A DNA stretch of 64,000 nucleotides from Polyodon spathula (Eukaryota > Chordata > Actinopteri > Acipenseriformes > Polyodontidae): positions 25,301,975 to 25,365,974 of the forward strand of contig NC_054547.1 in the NCBI RefSeq assembly GCF_017654505.1. Direction: 5' to 3'. The translations under genes were made by a program, and so were the position numbers. This document shows positions 1 through 12,290 of this stretch, piece by piece; within the stretch, counting starts at the first letter, position 1; every line of letters starts with the position of its first letter. The notes below the pieces were generated by a model. It searched no databases. It saw only the letters and a program-made list of their open reading frames with translations, and was not told the DNA's origin.

Positions 1-855
1 TGACTCGTTTTTGTATTTTTCACATGAAAGAAGACAGGGTTTGTAATGAAACTTAACATTGTTCATGTCTGTATCTCCTGCCTTTTATTAACACTTTGAT
101 TTAGATCTACATACTAGACACTCATTTTTTACAATCTAGAGTATTTAGGAGTTAAAATTGATTATAGTTATTTAGATCTGAACCAAGTTAATCGCAGAGA
201 ATCCAATTTAAACATGATGGTTTCCATTGTTTTGTGGTGGGCATTTGTCCCTGGCTGAGACGTCGCATTGCTGACTACTTCATGGAGTTGTATTGAGACG
301 TGAAATGGACACATACAGATTATAACTTCTAAACACAGCCTGTGCATATCACCAGCTAAAATCTGTTGAGACACACACTATACTTTTGTGTCTCCTTTAT
401 TTTAATTTGGAGTCATATTATATAAAAGTCATATTTTACTTCTCATTAGTTATTGCAAAGTGCTACAATTTGGAATTCAAATGTTTCTGGAGATTAAGAA
501 AGAATGACAATGCACAGACATTGACTCACCAATAAGAATTAGTATTAATTTATTTGTGCAGATAATGAAATATACCATTCAGTGGGAAATCATGTTTTTT
601 TTTTTCATTGATATTTATTAAGCTTTAAATAACCCAATAGTCAATGGCCAGAAGTGAGTAAAATGTCTGTACATCACTTCTGAATTTATTTTTAAAATAA
701 ACAATTTTTAAAAAATGCTTCAGGGCTTTTTTGCTGTTATTTCTAAAAGCTCTTTGCATGTTTGTTTCAACAACAGGCTGAAACAGAACAGAGGTACAAA
801 ACAGGTGGCTCTGTATTGACCCTGCAACACACCTAGAGAAAGACTCAGCAAACAG
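1..855. other. neu3 3' flank, probable 3' UTR
   Basis: AT-rich sequence downstream of the neu3 stop codon. TTTATT motifs on the plus strand (for example near 549 and 609) read as AATAAA on the minus strand and could serve as poly(A) signals. No coding similarity was recognised. Confidence 0.4.
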
Positions 856-3800
856 TTATGCCACCGTACAATGATTCCTCAGTTTAGTGCTCTTCAGAGT
901 GTTGTGACTCAAGTCAGATTTCTTGGGAATGTTGTGAATCAGTTCAGAAAGGGTAAAAATACTGAACGAGATTTCCTCATAAGGTGACTTGGAGCCATTT
1001 TCAAAGAGACAGGCGAAGGCCACAGCAGGGGTGTCATTGTGGGCCGCTTCTGTAGATGGCAGCTTCACATACGCCAGGTCTGAGTAGGCACTCGGGCCCT
1101 CATAAATGACCCATGGCTCAGACCAGCTGTCTGGGTCCCTGGGAAAGGTGCTGAGGTAGATGCCCAGTTGGACACGGGTATCTGGGCTGGTCGGGTGGGA
1201 GTAAATCACCCAGGTTGGGGGTAGAAAGTTTGTCCCGGGAAGGGGAAGTGTTCCGTTCTGAGATGGATGACACCCATGGATAGCATTTAACGCAAGGCTT
1301 TTGAACGAACGGACAGGATAGAGTTGGGTCTCTGGACCATTTGGAGGATCTGCTGTTTGGGTGTCACCACACTCGAGAACGGGGGCCGGAAATCCAACGA
1401 CACTCCCGTGACACCCGTGGGGCTGCTCCACCAGCTTCTGTACCAACTGCCCTTCCAGAAACACAGCCCCATCATCCTTGCTGAGGGCCTGTACCCTGTA
1501 GCCCAAAGGACTCCTGGAATTGCAGTACAGCGTATTGGTGCCGTCATCCTCATCAACAGAGACAAGCTGGCACTCCACCGTCTCCAAGTTGGGTACGAAC
1601 TCCCCGAATCGCCAGCTCTTGCCGTGGCTGTCGCTGTAGAAGGTGAAGGAGTGGGGGGTGGTGGTGCAGATCTTGCCGAAGCATTCTTTGCAGTCAATGT
1701 GGTAGGCATACGCTGGGATTAGGAGACGGCCAGATTTGAGCTGGATCCCATGGCCTGGGCCCAGAGCAAATGTAGCCCATTCTGTGTGGAATGAAAAAAT
1801 AGGTCAGGAAGGTAGAGTTGTGTATCATGTCAAGGGAATGTAAAGGAACTTGTCTGAGCAAGACTTGATAAGCAACCGGCCCCAATGGAATGGGGTAGAA
1901 CATTTGATGCTTGCTCAAAACCAAATCAGCTTCTATCTCCACCTTGCATAAAGAACAAATGGAAGTAGTGTATGGACCAGTGAGTGGGGATATTTTGGTA
2001 GTTAAGTTTTGTGACCTCTATTAGAATGTGTCGTGCCAAGAGGATTATGAAAGCAAAAGTTTAATTGGGAAATGAATAAGGGTGTGCCATAACTTGTATC
2101 TTCTGAGTAATTACCTTTAAGAAATGTGATGTTTTCAGGCATTGATTAAATGGAATTAAATATGTTCATTACACAACAAAACACAGTATGGTCCCAAAGT
2201 TTCCCTTTTTTACAGAATTATTGAGTATCAATAGATAACACCCTGACAATGCTATTTACTATAGAACCTGTCGTGATCAAACTAACTAAAATTCATTTAG
2301 ATTTTCTAAGCGATTATTTGTCTTATCTTTCTTTTATCTTTTTGCTTTTATCTTGTATATATATTTGCATTTCTTAGTTTCCTTACAAATATGTTATGTT
2401 ATGAATCAATTGCATTTGCTAGTTCTGCAATGTATTTTCATTGTCAATCTCGGTACGGCAGTAAAAATGTCAGCACCCCGGATGAGAGGAAAATTAGTTT
2501 CCAATCGGCTTTTAAAACACTTATGCCCAAATTTATAAAGGGGAAAAATTGATTGCAAAAAGCCACGTAATGTGTGTGTTCAGTACAGCTGCACGCATTG
2601 TCAAAATAATGACCTATTTTATAAGACTAATTAGGTAGAGCAGGCAATTCCGCAATCAACCAATTTAAATACCCGTCACCGCAATTAGCGGTGGAGAATT
2701 ACACACATCTCACAATAAATAATGGGTTTGGGTCAACCCTGCGTGTGCAGGCTACACATTCCAAAAGAAAATGAATGGCACAAAAAGACTAGACATGGTG
2801 ATGAGGATGCTCAGAAGCGAAAACTGAAATTTACCAATATGGAATTGGAGATTTTGGTACAAGCAGTACTTGTAGCACCTGAAGATGTGTTACAAGCTCG
2901 AAATACCTCATCAGGACAAATGAATAAAATATGGAATGTGCAGTGGCTTCTTAATTAACAAATGTACCACTTCAGAGTTTGTAGTAGGTTGTTCTTTTAA
3001 TAAATCCTATACTCTAAGATGTTTCTTTGTCCTTGAAAACGATGTCTCCCACATCACCTTGCCTTGCATATAGACTACTGTCTGATTGCGGCAAATTCTG
3101 CTTTTCAGAGTTCTTAAAATAATCACGCAAAGATGAGGCCCACAATTACCGGCAGCTTTAATAAATTAGACGGAATATTTAATAGATCTCATTTGCAAAA
3201 TCCCCTCCCAATTTTAGCGGTTTCGTTCAGAAACGCCCCAGAATTACATATGCATATACATAATTACATATGCATCAAGGGCTAAAGCGCACAGAGACAT
3301 TGCCCCCGCAAATCACATGTTAATTGCGTGTTTATGCCATTGAGTGTGTTTTATAAATCCCATCCAAGAATTCAGAACCCTCAGCGCCCGTTTTACGGTC
3401 GTAAAACATGCGCAATCCTTTTAGAAATCTGGGCATCAGTACAGAAGTGAATTGCCATTTATTGATACTCAGTTGTAAAATTGAAGGAATGCTAGATTTT
3501 CTTGTTTTGAAATCAACACATTAATAAATAGGTGTGTTCTCATTTATTTAATATCTACCAACAAATTATTCTTTAAGGTAAGGTTACCTTTATTTGAGGT
3601 AATATGACCATCAGCACACCCCTATAAATGAAAGTTGAGTTTACTGAGACCATGTTATAATCTTTTTGATTTATTTATTCTGTATCAATGCACTTTTTAA
3701 AAACATATATAATAATACACTACATATGAAATAGCTTTCTTGCAAACTGTTCAGCAGTATGTTGGCCCACACATATTATAGTCTTTCATACTTCATTTGA

Positions 3801-5092
3801 TTGACATCAAATTTCAAGTTGATGCCACTTTGAGTATAACACATGCTGGAGTCTCTTTGATTGATAGAAACTGTTATATACAAAAATGTTAACAAAGTGG
3901 TTCTTTTCTACTAATGGCTAATACCATTGGAGCTGCCTTTGCATTTCTAACGCCCTTGGTGAAGAACCATTACCATTGAAAGTCCTTTGACGGATACAGC
4001 ACACCCAAGCCGGACACACCTACCCTTGATGGAGTCTCCGATGGTTCTGTCAGTGAGGTCGGTGACGGGGCTCCAGGTGCGGCCATGGTCGGTGCTGGAG
4101 ATGTAGCAGAGCCGCGTGACATTCTTCCCTGTGATGAGCTGGAACGACTCAGGGATGTTACCCAGCACCGCGATGAAGAACAGAAATACAGTGCCGGTGA
4201 ACTCATCAAAGACTGGGCAGGGGTTCATCGACCTGTGATTCTTCAGGTAAGCTGGGTACAGGGCTCTCATGTCCTCCCACTGACAAGAAAAGGTACAGCA
4301 TAAGGGGCTGTGTAGTGACAGGCTTTCATGCCTTTCACCTCTGGACACACTTATTTCATAGAATCTATGGTAGCACTTTGGATTACATGAATAGACATGT
4401 AATTACATTGTAACAACCTGGTAACTACCAATGGTTCCTGATATTATACAGTAATTACACTGAGCTTTGTGAGCAACAGTTTGATACCTGATATACAGTA
4501 AATACAAGACACTTGCTTTTTCATGTAATGACACATTTACTATATACACCAGGGACTAAAGAACAAGAACCATTGCTAGTGTTGAACAGCTCTTTACAGA
4601 TAAAGACTTCTACTGAATACATTGATGTCTGGATTGTCTATAGGCTTACTGGTCACTCCCGAGCTTTATTGCACATAAGCTTTAGATGACAGGCTTAATA
4701 ATTAAGCTCATAAACATGGCTTCCCTTATAAAGTTTATTGCAGTATACTCTTAACGGTTGTAACTGCCTGGTTCTAAACAAGTCAAATCAGCCAAGGGAG
4801 TGTGTCATCTAATACTGCTCTGATTTAATTTCTTCTATTATGCTAATTAAGTGGCGACGCCCTCGGCAGTGCATGAAGTCCCCTCTCTCACCTCCACATA
4901 GTTCCGGTAGAAGGTGCCTCTGCGGAGCACCAGCAGGTTGGCCTCTGCATCGCTGGGGCTCAGCCGCTCTTCAGAGAAGGCCAGGAAGGTGGTGGAGCTG
5001 GGAATGTACAGCAGAGCGGGAATCCTGAATGTGACGCCATTGGCTTCCCTTTTGAACAGCACCGTCCGACCAGGGAAATACCGAGGTCCCAT
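856..5092 (-). CDS. neu3: Sialidase-3 (ganglioside sialidase), three coding exons
   Basis: Exo-alpha-sialidase that removes sialic acid from gangliosides at membranes. Three coding exons read on the minus strand: 5092-4892, 4279-4024 and 1781-856, all with GT donors and AG acceptors, in phase. They join to 1383 nt, about 460 residues plus stop (human NEU3 is about 428). Exon 1 holds the FRIP motif (Arg23) and an acidic catalytic loop (Asp48). Exon 2 holds HRSMNPCP and an Asp-box (SSTDHGRTW). Exon 3 holds a second Asp-box-like SDSHGKSW, the Glu of TVECQ, Arg of NSRSP, SHPTSPDTRVQLGIYL with the third Arg, and the catalytic Tyr in AYSDLA. All expected sialidase active-site residues are therefore visible. 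An AG acceptor lies 7 nt before the ATG (TCCAG then GTGGAATGG), so a 5' noncoding exon further upstream is likely. The family call is secure; which fish neu3 paralogue it is cannot be decided. Confidence 0.93.
2524..3435 (+). mobile_element. Harbinger-type element, nonautonomous
   Basis: Element of about 912 bp inside neu3 intron 2. The left end TGCCCAAATTTATAAAGG matches the reverse complement of the right end (TGCCCAGATTTCTAAAAGG), giving roughly 18-bp imperfect inverted repeats. Flanking triplets are TTA (2521-2523) and TCA (3436-3438), one change from the 3-bp TWA duplication typical of PIF/Harbinger. It contains a Myb-like ORF (2722-2958) but no transposase. Family assignment rests on the ends, duplication size and ORF type. 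Confidence 0.6.
2722..2958 (+). CDS. Myb/SANT-like ORF of Harbinger element (fragment)
   Basis: Open frame of 78 codons inside the Harbinger-type element. The segment KRKLKFTNMELEILVQAVL resembles the first helix of the Myb/SANT-like DNA-binding proteins that accompany PIF/Harbinger transposases (the NAIF1-like family). The rest does not continue as a full trihelix and ends at a stop, so it is probably a truncated relic. It reads opposite to neu3. Whether it is expressed cannot be judged. Confidence 0.4.
   Translation: MGLGQPCVCRLHIPKENEWHKKTRHGDEDAQKRKLKFTNMELEILVQAVLVAPEDVLQARNTSSGQMNKIWNVQWLLN
4280..4891 (-). other. neu3 intron 1
   Basis: Phase-0 intron between exons 1 and 2, bounded by GTGAGA and TTGTCAG on the minus strand. 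No embedded gene or recognisable repeat was seen. Confidence 0.7.
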
Positions 5093-5171
5093 TCCACCTG
5101 GATGAAAACAGGACTAGTCTTAGACAGCCTTACTTAACATGGCAATAGCCAGTTCAAGATTAAAGATTGGA

Positions 5172-5191
5172 GGGGGGGGGGGGGGGGGGGG
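5172..5191 (+). repeat. Poly-G tract (20 G)
   Basis: Uninterrupted run of about 20 G, upstream of the first coding exon of neu3. Capable in principle of G-quadruplex formation. Run lengths of this kind are prone to sequencing error. Confidence 0.85.
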
Positions 5192-5300
5192 ACTGTGGGT
5201 CTGGAATCTCTCAGCTATCTTCTTAACTAATGTAGTCTACCTGTTTTTTAGGTTTCATTCATTACATCCAATGGCCTCAATAACTAACAGATCTCACTAA

Positions 5301-5456
5301 CAGGTCTTCTTCTAAGTACATCTAGTCCACCAGTATGTTCCCCTGCACCACTACCCCTAGTGGATGTACGAAATATAGTTCTAGCACACCATAATGTGAT
5401 GTTTCTGACATCCACTAGGGGCAGTGGACTGAAAAACAGGGGCAGAAGAAGACATG
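5301..5456. repeat. Imperfect inverted repeat (hairpin element)
   Basis: Two arms (about 5301-5367 and 5408-5456) are complementary: a perfect 14-nt inner stem CCCCTAGTGGATGT / ACATCCACTAGGGG, a middle AGTCCA/TGGACT match and an outer GTCTTCTTCT/AGAAGAAGAC match, around a 40-nt loop. It looks like a foldback or MITE relic; no target duplication was identified. Confidence 0.6.
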
Positions 5457-8400
5457 TCTGAGAGCTCTGAAGTCACCAGGATGAAATAATTGAAATATCC
5501 AAACGAGAGGAATACTTTAGTTAACAGTGATATTTCAACACCAAGTTGCTTTTTAAGGGAAAAACTATATGAAATTTAATTTTTATTTTTTTATTGTTAA
5601 TTTGTATTTAATTATAATTGGTTAATTGCTTACTTTTCACAGATACGCATTTTTGGTATCTTTTACCGGAACTCCTGGTACCGAAGCACCTGTGCTGCAG
5701 ATCACATGATCTGATTGTATTTAGACCACTAAAGTAGGAATGGCTCTTACCATTGCTTTGCTGTTAAAGATAATTTTCTAAGGGATTGAGTCTTGATCAG
5801 CACCTAGTGACAGTAATTTAACATCTTTACATTGCACTGCACCCTATAGCCTGTATCGTGGGTTTGTTTAATGTTCCTCAATATGATATCAGTAGGCAGT
5901 TTCTTATGCAGCTTTCCTAGAAGAGAATACATTGCATCCTACTTTCAGCATTCTTTTAAATGTCAACTAATTGAAATGTCTATTGTCTACTGAAGTGTCC
6001 TATTGTGTATAGTGTTTATTAACCACTGCTGGTGTGCTCAGTGCTCTTCAGTGCAATGGACAGTGGAGCTATGCTATAGGGAGATTGGTTTATTGTATGG
6101 GTCTCTCTCACAAGACGACCACAGTTTTGTTTCTGTATTGCTGCCATTCATTACAAAAGGGCTTTCTTTGGAAATTGTTTAACAGAGAATCTTTAGATTA
6201 CTACTACATGCAGTGCAATGGCTTTTAAATGTTCAAGCAAGTGTTCTGCTGGGTTTACTGGCAGGTGAGAAGACCCAGATGATTATTAAGAATGGTTTTA
6301 CTGTAAATTAAAATGCCACAAGTTCCTGTCATGTAACACTTTACCAGCGCTGGAGAAATTGCATGTCCACAACAAATTCATTCTGAAATGTACTGTATTG
6401 TTTTTTTTTTTTTTGGGGGGGGGTGGGGTGGGGGGTCCCAGTAAAGTTAACAGGGCTTAGAATTCTGTGACCTCTACTTCAGTTTTCAGCTGGCCAGTGA
6501 AACATTATGTTTTGTTTCCTGCTACTTTACAGGTATTTAAAATAGATTGTATGTACCAGTCCCCAGTCAGGTAAAATGAATTGATATGTCTTACAGTTTT
6601 TTCTATTATTTATTGGTTTGTTTGTGTGTTTTATTTTAGACATTTTAATTTACATTGCCTCACTGTGCAGTCAAACATCTGTGATCCAAACTTTTAGGAC
6701 CAGTTGTAGAATCTAATTGTTTGAATAATTGAAAATTTTGATGGTTTTCTGGCGTGTTTTTCCACCTGTGGTCACTGCTGTGTGAATTTAATAATTATAT
6801 TTTCTTGTTATTTAACACAAACACGACACCAAATAACAAACCACCAGACACACAGACAACAACAATAACAAACACTTACCAATTCTTTGTGACCACTTAA
6901 TTGACTCTTTTTACCCTTAAATCTGTGTTATGTTTTTCATTTTATTTAGTCAGGTACCATTATTTGTATTTCCTCCTGATTTAATTTCTGACGGTTTGTA
7001 GTTAATCCAAATTATAACCTTTTATTTGGTTTCACGCATTCGTATATGTATAATGTTGGCATTCGTACCGAAACAACCACAACATTATTTCATATAGTTA
7101 TTTATCAAATGTTGGTGCACCGTCAGAAGGGTGTGGGTGTGTGGGGGGTTGTGTTACACAATGATCTCAATTATTTGTAACAGCTTCAATAAACCTTACT
7201 GTACCTGCTACCCAGGAAATAGTTTACATGTGACTATACCATGCTTATACATTTCCTTTGCTTTACCATACTCCTGTGTGCTTTAGTAATGGATAGAGCC
7301 ACAGCCAACTGTGGCCATCTTATAAGCGGCCCCTCAGCAGAACCACAATTATTTAGAAATTGTAAAAGAAACTTACATTTTAGTATTTCTAAATTCAGCA
7401 CTATTGAATGTTTGAGTTATTGATGAACCACAAATATTAAAGTTAATATTAGGAGATGTGTTATAATACAGTACCAGCATCCCAAACAAATCAAATAAAG
7501 ACCACTTCCTTGTTGTAGGTAGATATTACTTATTAAATATAAAATGTAATTGAATTTTCCTTAATATTTCTTATTTCCACTTATATTGTCACTAATTAGA
7601 CACAATTGCGTCGTTACAATCTAAACTGTTAAATTACAACTGCTTACAAATTGTTAGCAGCTAGTGTTTTTTTGGGATTACACTGTATTTACACATGTAG
7701 CTGTATATTTACAACATAGGTAAAAGGTGACTTCACAAGTGTGATCAATAATCCCCTTAAATAAAATCAGTATCAGATTGAAAAATGTCTATTTAGTCCT
7801 TAAGCACAATCATTGAAATAATACTCTCCTTATAACAGATTCAAAGTACCCGTCACACTGACAAACCTGCACATTAGTTAGTAAAGCCTTAGAAACAACG
7901 ATCTAGCAGAAACAACAACAGAGGATTACACAGAACACACACACTAGGATATTAAACAGGCACGAAACGAAGGGTCATGTACCTGATGCAAGGTATCCCT
8001 TTAAAACCACTCTCAGACCCTTTCCATTTGATCTGAAGATCTCCCCTCTATTGGGACCGTCTCTTTAAAGACCTCTCTGCTCTCTTCAGTGTTCTTTACA
8101 ATGGGACTGCATGACCTGGTCAAGCTTTAAAGTGTTAAAAATGCACTTACCGTATATTTTTCAGGAGAACAAGAGAACAAGAGAACGTGAGTTTGGTGCT
8201 GTTGCTGCAGTGTGTCCCTCTGTGGTTTATGTGAGCAACGTTGCTTTTATTAGGGGTCCCTGCATCTGCTGTGCAGGGCTGCGTCACATTCTGCCCATTA
8301 GAGTCTGGAGTTCAGTGACCCAGAAATGACACTGATTCATCATTATAGCTGCTCTGGTTGAATCAGCACAACAGAGCCATTGTGTCAAGTAATTACACAC

Positions 8401-9153
8401 ACTCACAAAGCAAATATATTTAGCTAAGTGTTGAAAGGCACCCCCTTTTACTGTCATATTTAAATTGAGCTCTAATACAAATTTTACTCTCCATGATTCC
8501 TAGCTGCTGAAACATTAGATTAAGGTAACACATGGGTGTCTGATCAGTGTAAAGCATCTTAAAATAGGACATATTTTTAATAAGGCACAATTCAAGTCCT
8601 TTCCACATGTCCATCACTGCTCCCTCCAAAAAAAAAAGTTTTAATGAACCTTTTCATTGTTATAATCCTTGTTATCGCAAAACAGTCAAAAACAATACCT
8701 TTCAATATCCTTATAAAAGTGTAGTATGGTAAACTACGGTGGTAAATGCATAGTATAAGCACACAACTGGTAGAATGAGCAAAATGACAATTCATTTACA
8801 CAGTATTTTGTGGTGCCATATCTGCAGTGCACTGATACAAGTGAAGAAATAAGCCACAGTGTAAGCAAGTTGTTCTGAAGGTCTTTTTGTATATTCAAAT
8901 GAATATCTAGCTTTGCTAGCACTGAAATATCTGACATGTATTGTGATATGTGACAGGATGGCAAAGACTATGAGAGTAATTGCAGTTTTAAGAGCTGGGG
9001 CACACATTTATTAAACAAAAATAAATCCAAAGGACAGACAAAACACAGAGACAAAATAAAAATGTTCAACAAAACAAGTCACGAACACAAAGCCAAAAGA
9101 AAATAGTCACCCATGTAAACTACACTGGTGAGCTGGAGACCTATACAGGAACG
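5457..9153. other. Intergenic DNA, no gene recognised
   Basis: AT-rich sequence with short ORFs lacking any family signature. It has a T14-G-rich tract at about 6401-6436. A TGTGACAG-starting stretch near 8951, with an A-rich interior, could be a degraded LTR, but no matching end was found. Confidence 0.5.
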
Positions 9154-9154
9154 T

Positions 9155-9189
<35 letters not shown>

Positions 9190-9197
9190 CTTGCCTG

Positions 9198-9244
<47 letters not shown>
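9154..9244 (+). repeat. Compound microsatellite (TGCC)n(TC)n
   Basis: About ten TGCC units, one variant (TTGCC), followed by about 20 TC units. The repeat produces low-complexity ORFs on both strands that are not genes. Confidence 0.95.
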
Positions 9245-9248
<4 letters not shown>

Positions 9249-11019
9249 GCTGCTCTCAATGGTTCTTTTACACACAGGGTTCTGCCCTGCCACAGTGCAG
9301 ACCACAATTATCCATTCATGATACCGGAAGTACAGCAACTCAATGCTCCACTTGAGAATTCACAGCTAAAAGGGCATATTAGGATAGCAGGTAACTGGTG
9401 ACATCATTAAGGCCCACCAAGCTTTTTATGGTATGCATGATGACAAAAGAGCCTTGTACTTTACCAAGTCTTGAAGGACACTATGTAAATTATGCATAAT
9501 ACATTAACTACAACCTCTTTGATATGTTAATGAACACTGCTAATAGAAAAAATGTTTTTGTTTGTTTGTTAGTTTTTTTTTTTTTAAATAATACAAATAA
9601 ACCTCAGATAAAGTTCTAATAAAAGATAACAGTAACATAAAAACATTCCTCAATATGGTAAAAATTCTAGTTCAACTTAAAAACGATGTAGTCCTGAACG
9701 TTACCACAAGATGGCAGTCAGTGAACATGTTCAGTCAGTTCATTTCTGATTGGTCTAAATAGGCAGAGGAGACCAGGCTTTCCAAGCCATCCAGTTTTAT
9801 TCAACCAGAATCATGGGGATGGTAAAAGTTACCTTTCTTTTAACCAGATTTAAAAAAAAAAAATCTTATTCAGGGACAAGGGTGCGCTTTTAACATTTCT
9901 TGGCCCGTGTTATAAAAGTGGATTTCAATTACAGTACATCTGCTGTATTTTCTGACCTCTCCAGGGCCTGTGACAGTTCCACATCGTCTTTTTTTAATCA
10001 AAACTTTCTAAATCCGTGTTGGGGGGAAGGCAACTTTCTTCTAAACTACCAGTGATATCTAGCATTCCTCAAGGGTCTGTTTTGGGCCCTTTACGGTTGT
10101 TATTAATTATTTGCATAATAACAGTATTATTATGCTTATAGATTACACTACTTTATGTAAAACAATTATAAATCCAGTAAGGGATGCAACAGCCCTTCAA
10201 CCTGATATCAGTCTAGTTTATGATTGGTTTAGAATGAATCACTTGAAAAATCAAGTTTTTAACCAAATTGTTTATTGTTTTACATCTTTGCAAGAGTAAC
10301 GGTTTTGTATGGAATCATGGGTCACGAGTCCCTTTCCCGTGCTTTGACAGGGGTCAGCTTAATGCTGGTGCAAATTGCATACATATTCCAGTGTTGTAAC
10401 TGATCTCTGCAACCAGGAGAAGGCACGACTGAATGCTGCAATTCAAGGGCATAGCCGCATGCATGGTGTTTCAACCGCACAGTTCTAGCTGCAGCAATAC
10501 GAAACACAGAGAGACAAAGGGTAACTTGTTACAATATTATATCTGTCAACAGAATCTGATAACTGTAAAAAAAGTAGAACGAAAGAGGTTTAATTAAAGT
10601 ACCCTGTCAAGTTACAATCAAATCAGTTGTTGGTGTATAATAAATCATGATTTTGGAACACTGCAGCTTTAAGCTTGAAGCGCTGTTTTTGGGACATCAT
10701 CAATCTGCACTGCCTGAAATCCCAGCAAAAGCTTCAGAAACGTAAAAAAAATGAGAAACACATGCGTTAACGGTAGGGGAACAACGTAATAACAGTTCAT
10801 TGTTTATTTACAGATGCCTGTAATATTAACAGAAAACACTTATTGTAATCGCTGTTTGTTTAATCAAAAGCTCAGAGTCAATGAATAGAACTACACACTG
10901 TCAGGTAGTACTGTTATATATTATGTGTAGTTAAAGAAACAATATTATAGTTGAATTATACACTTTGGAGTATTCTGGACATAGCAACTCCCAGTCATTT
11001 GAAGTGTAACGTGTTGTAT
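9245..11019. other. Intergenic DNA, no gene recognised
   Basis: Unique-looking AT-rich sequence. The few ORFs of about 60 codons (10111-10299 plus; 10322-10507 minus) have no recognisable domain. Confidence 0.5.
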
Positions 11020-11039
11020 TTAAAAAAAAAAAATAAATA

Positions 11040-11080
<41 letters not shown>

Positions 11081-11083
11081 TAA
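11020..11083 (+). repeat. (AAT)n microsatellite abutting the DIRS element
   Basis: A-run followed by AAAT and about 13 AAT units. It ends where the Gag-coding sequence of the DIRS element begins, so the element's left terminus is lost or replaced here. Confidence 0.9.
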
Positions 11084-12290
11084 TGCGCTGCAAACCTACC
11101 AAGGCAGGACAAGCACCGGTCCTGTGCCAGGTGCCTAGGGCCAGAACACGCGGCCAAAGCACTGGCAGGTGAGCTGGACTGCTCTCCATGTCGGAAGTTC
11201 TCAAGGAGAACTAAACGACGGAGAGCAGCCATATCCCCAGCAGAGTCTCTCCTCCAACCAAGGGAGAAGGAGATCAGTGGTTCAAGAGCCTCCGCAGAGG
11301 TCATCGAGGACCCCTCCTGCTACAGTGACCAGGGAGCTTTCACGCTCACCTGGGTCACCCTCCCCTCCCCCACCACCAGTACAGAGGCGCAGACACCTCT
11401 CAAGGGAGGTGAGATGGTCACCGGCGAGGTGGTGCCACTCGAGGGTACGCTCACCAGGGGACAGGCGGTCGCCGGGCAGGCAGCGCTCCATATTCCCAAG
11501 GGACAGGAGGTTGCCGGTCAGGCCCCGCTCCCCTTCTCCACGCAGGAGCAGACGTTCACTGTCACAGTCACCTTGAAGGTGTCCAAGCTCGGCCAAGCGA
11601 TGCTTTGTGGAGCTGGCAGAGACTTAAGGGCTCAGCAGACCATGCTGGAGACCCTATTGAAATCTCAGGGCAGGCTGTCCCCTACCATTGGGCAGCCCCA
11701 GCCCCCACAGTCTCGTTCTCTGTCCCCTCTGCCTAGACCCCTTAGCCCAGACAAGCTGTCCTTGTCAGCGTCCAGATCGGACGTCTCGGACCCAGCCACC
11801 TCCATCGGGCAGGCCACGGTGGGAGGCTCCTTAACGCCCTTGCCACACGTGTCGCAAAAGGAAGAGTTCCTTGCCCTAATGCATCATGCAGCTACAGCCA
11901 CGGACATTCCCTGGCCAGCAGAACAAGAGGAAAAGGGGAACCGCTTCTGCAGACAGAAAGGCACCCACAACATGCCCTCCCCCTATGCCAGGACTTCCTG
12001 GAATTGGTGTGCTCCTCCTGGAGCAACCCAGTGTCTGCACCCTCAGCCTCCAGAACAGCAGAGTCTCTGCTTCTTACTGCAGGAGAGCAGGGCCCAAGAA
12101 GCGGGTCTAGGCATATTCCCTTCTATCGGGGACAGGGTCACAGTTTTGGTGCAAGGTTCCACCTTCACCAAGGAGGATAAGGACACAACCTGTTCGTCCA
12201 AGCCTTGCAGAACAACAGATGCAATGCTTAAAAAAGCTTACACAGCGCTGTCGGCCCGAGCAGCAAATGCCATGGCCATACTGGTGCTCT
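11084..12290 (+). pseudogene. DIRS Gag-like region (degraded)
   Basis: Begins with a cysteine-rich segment (HRSCARCLGPEHA, then DCSPCRKF) resembling the DIRS Gag zinc-binding motif. An Arg/Ser/Pro-rich low-complexity region follows, then a segment in another frame with SSWSNPVSAPSASRTAESLL, typical of DIRS Gag. The final part, TTDAMLKKAYTALSARAANA, is again in the first frame. At least two frame changes and a stop are needed to follow it, so it is not translatable as one protein. Confidence 0.65.

Noticed and set aside
7241..7423. 60-codon ORF starting with a signal-peptide-like hydrophobic stretch
   Set aside because: No further domain, poor context, likely chance in AT-rich DNA.
9107..9355. 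ORFs on both strands over 9128-9355
   Set aside because: They are translations of the (TGCC)n(TC)n microsatellite.
11020..11304. Minus-strand ORFs with poly-Ile/poly-Tyr ends
   Set aside because: Artefacts of the (AAT)n tract and of the complementary strand of the DIRS Gag region.
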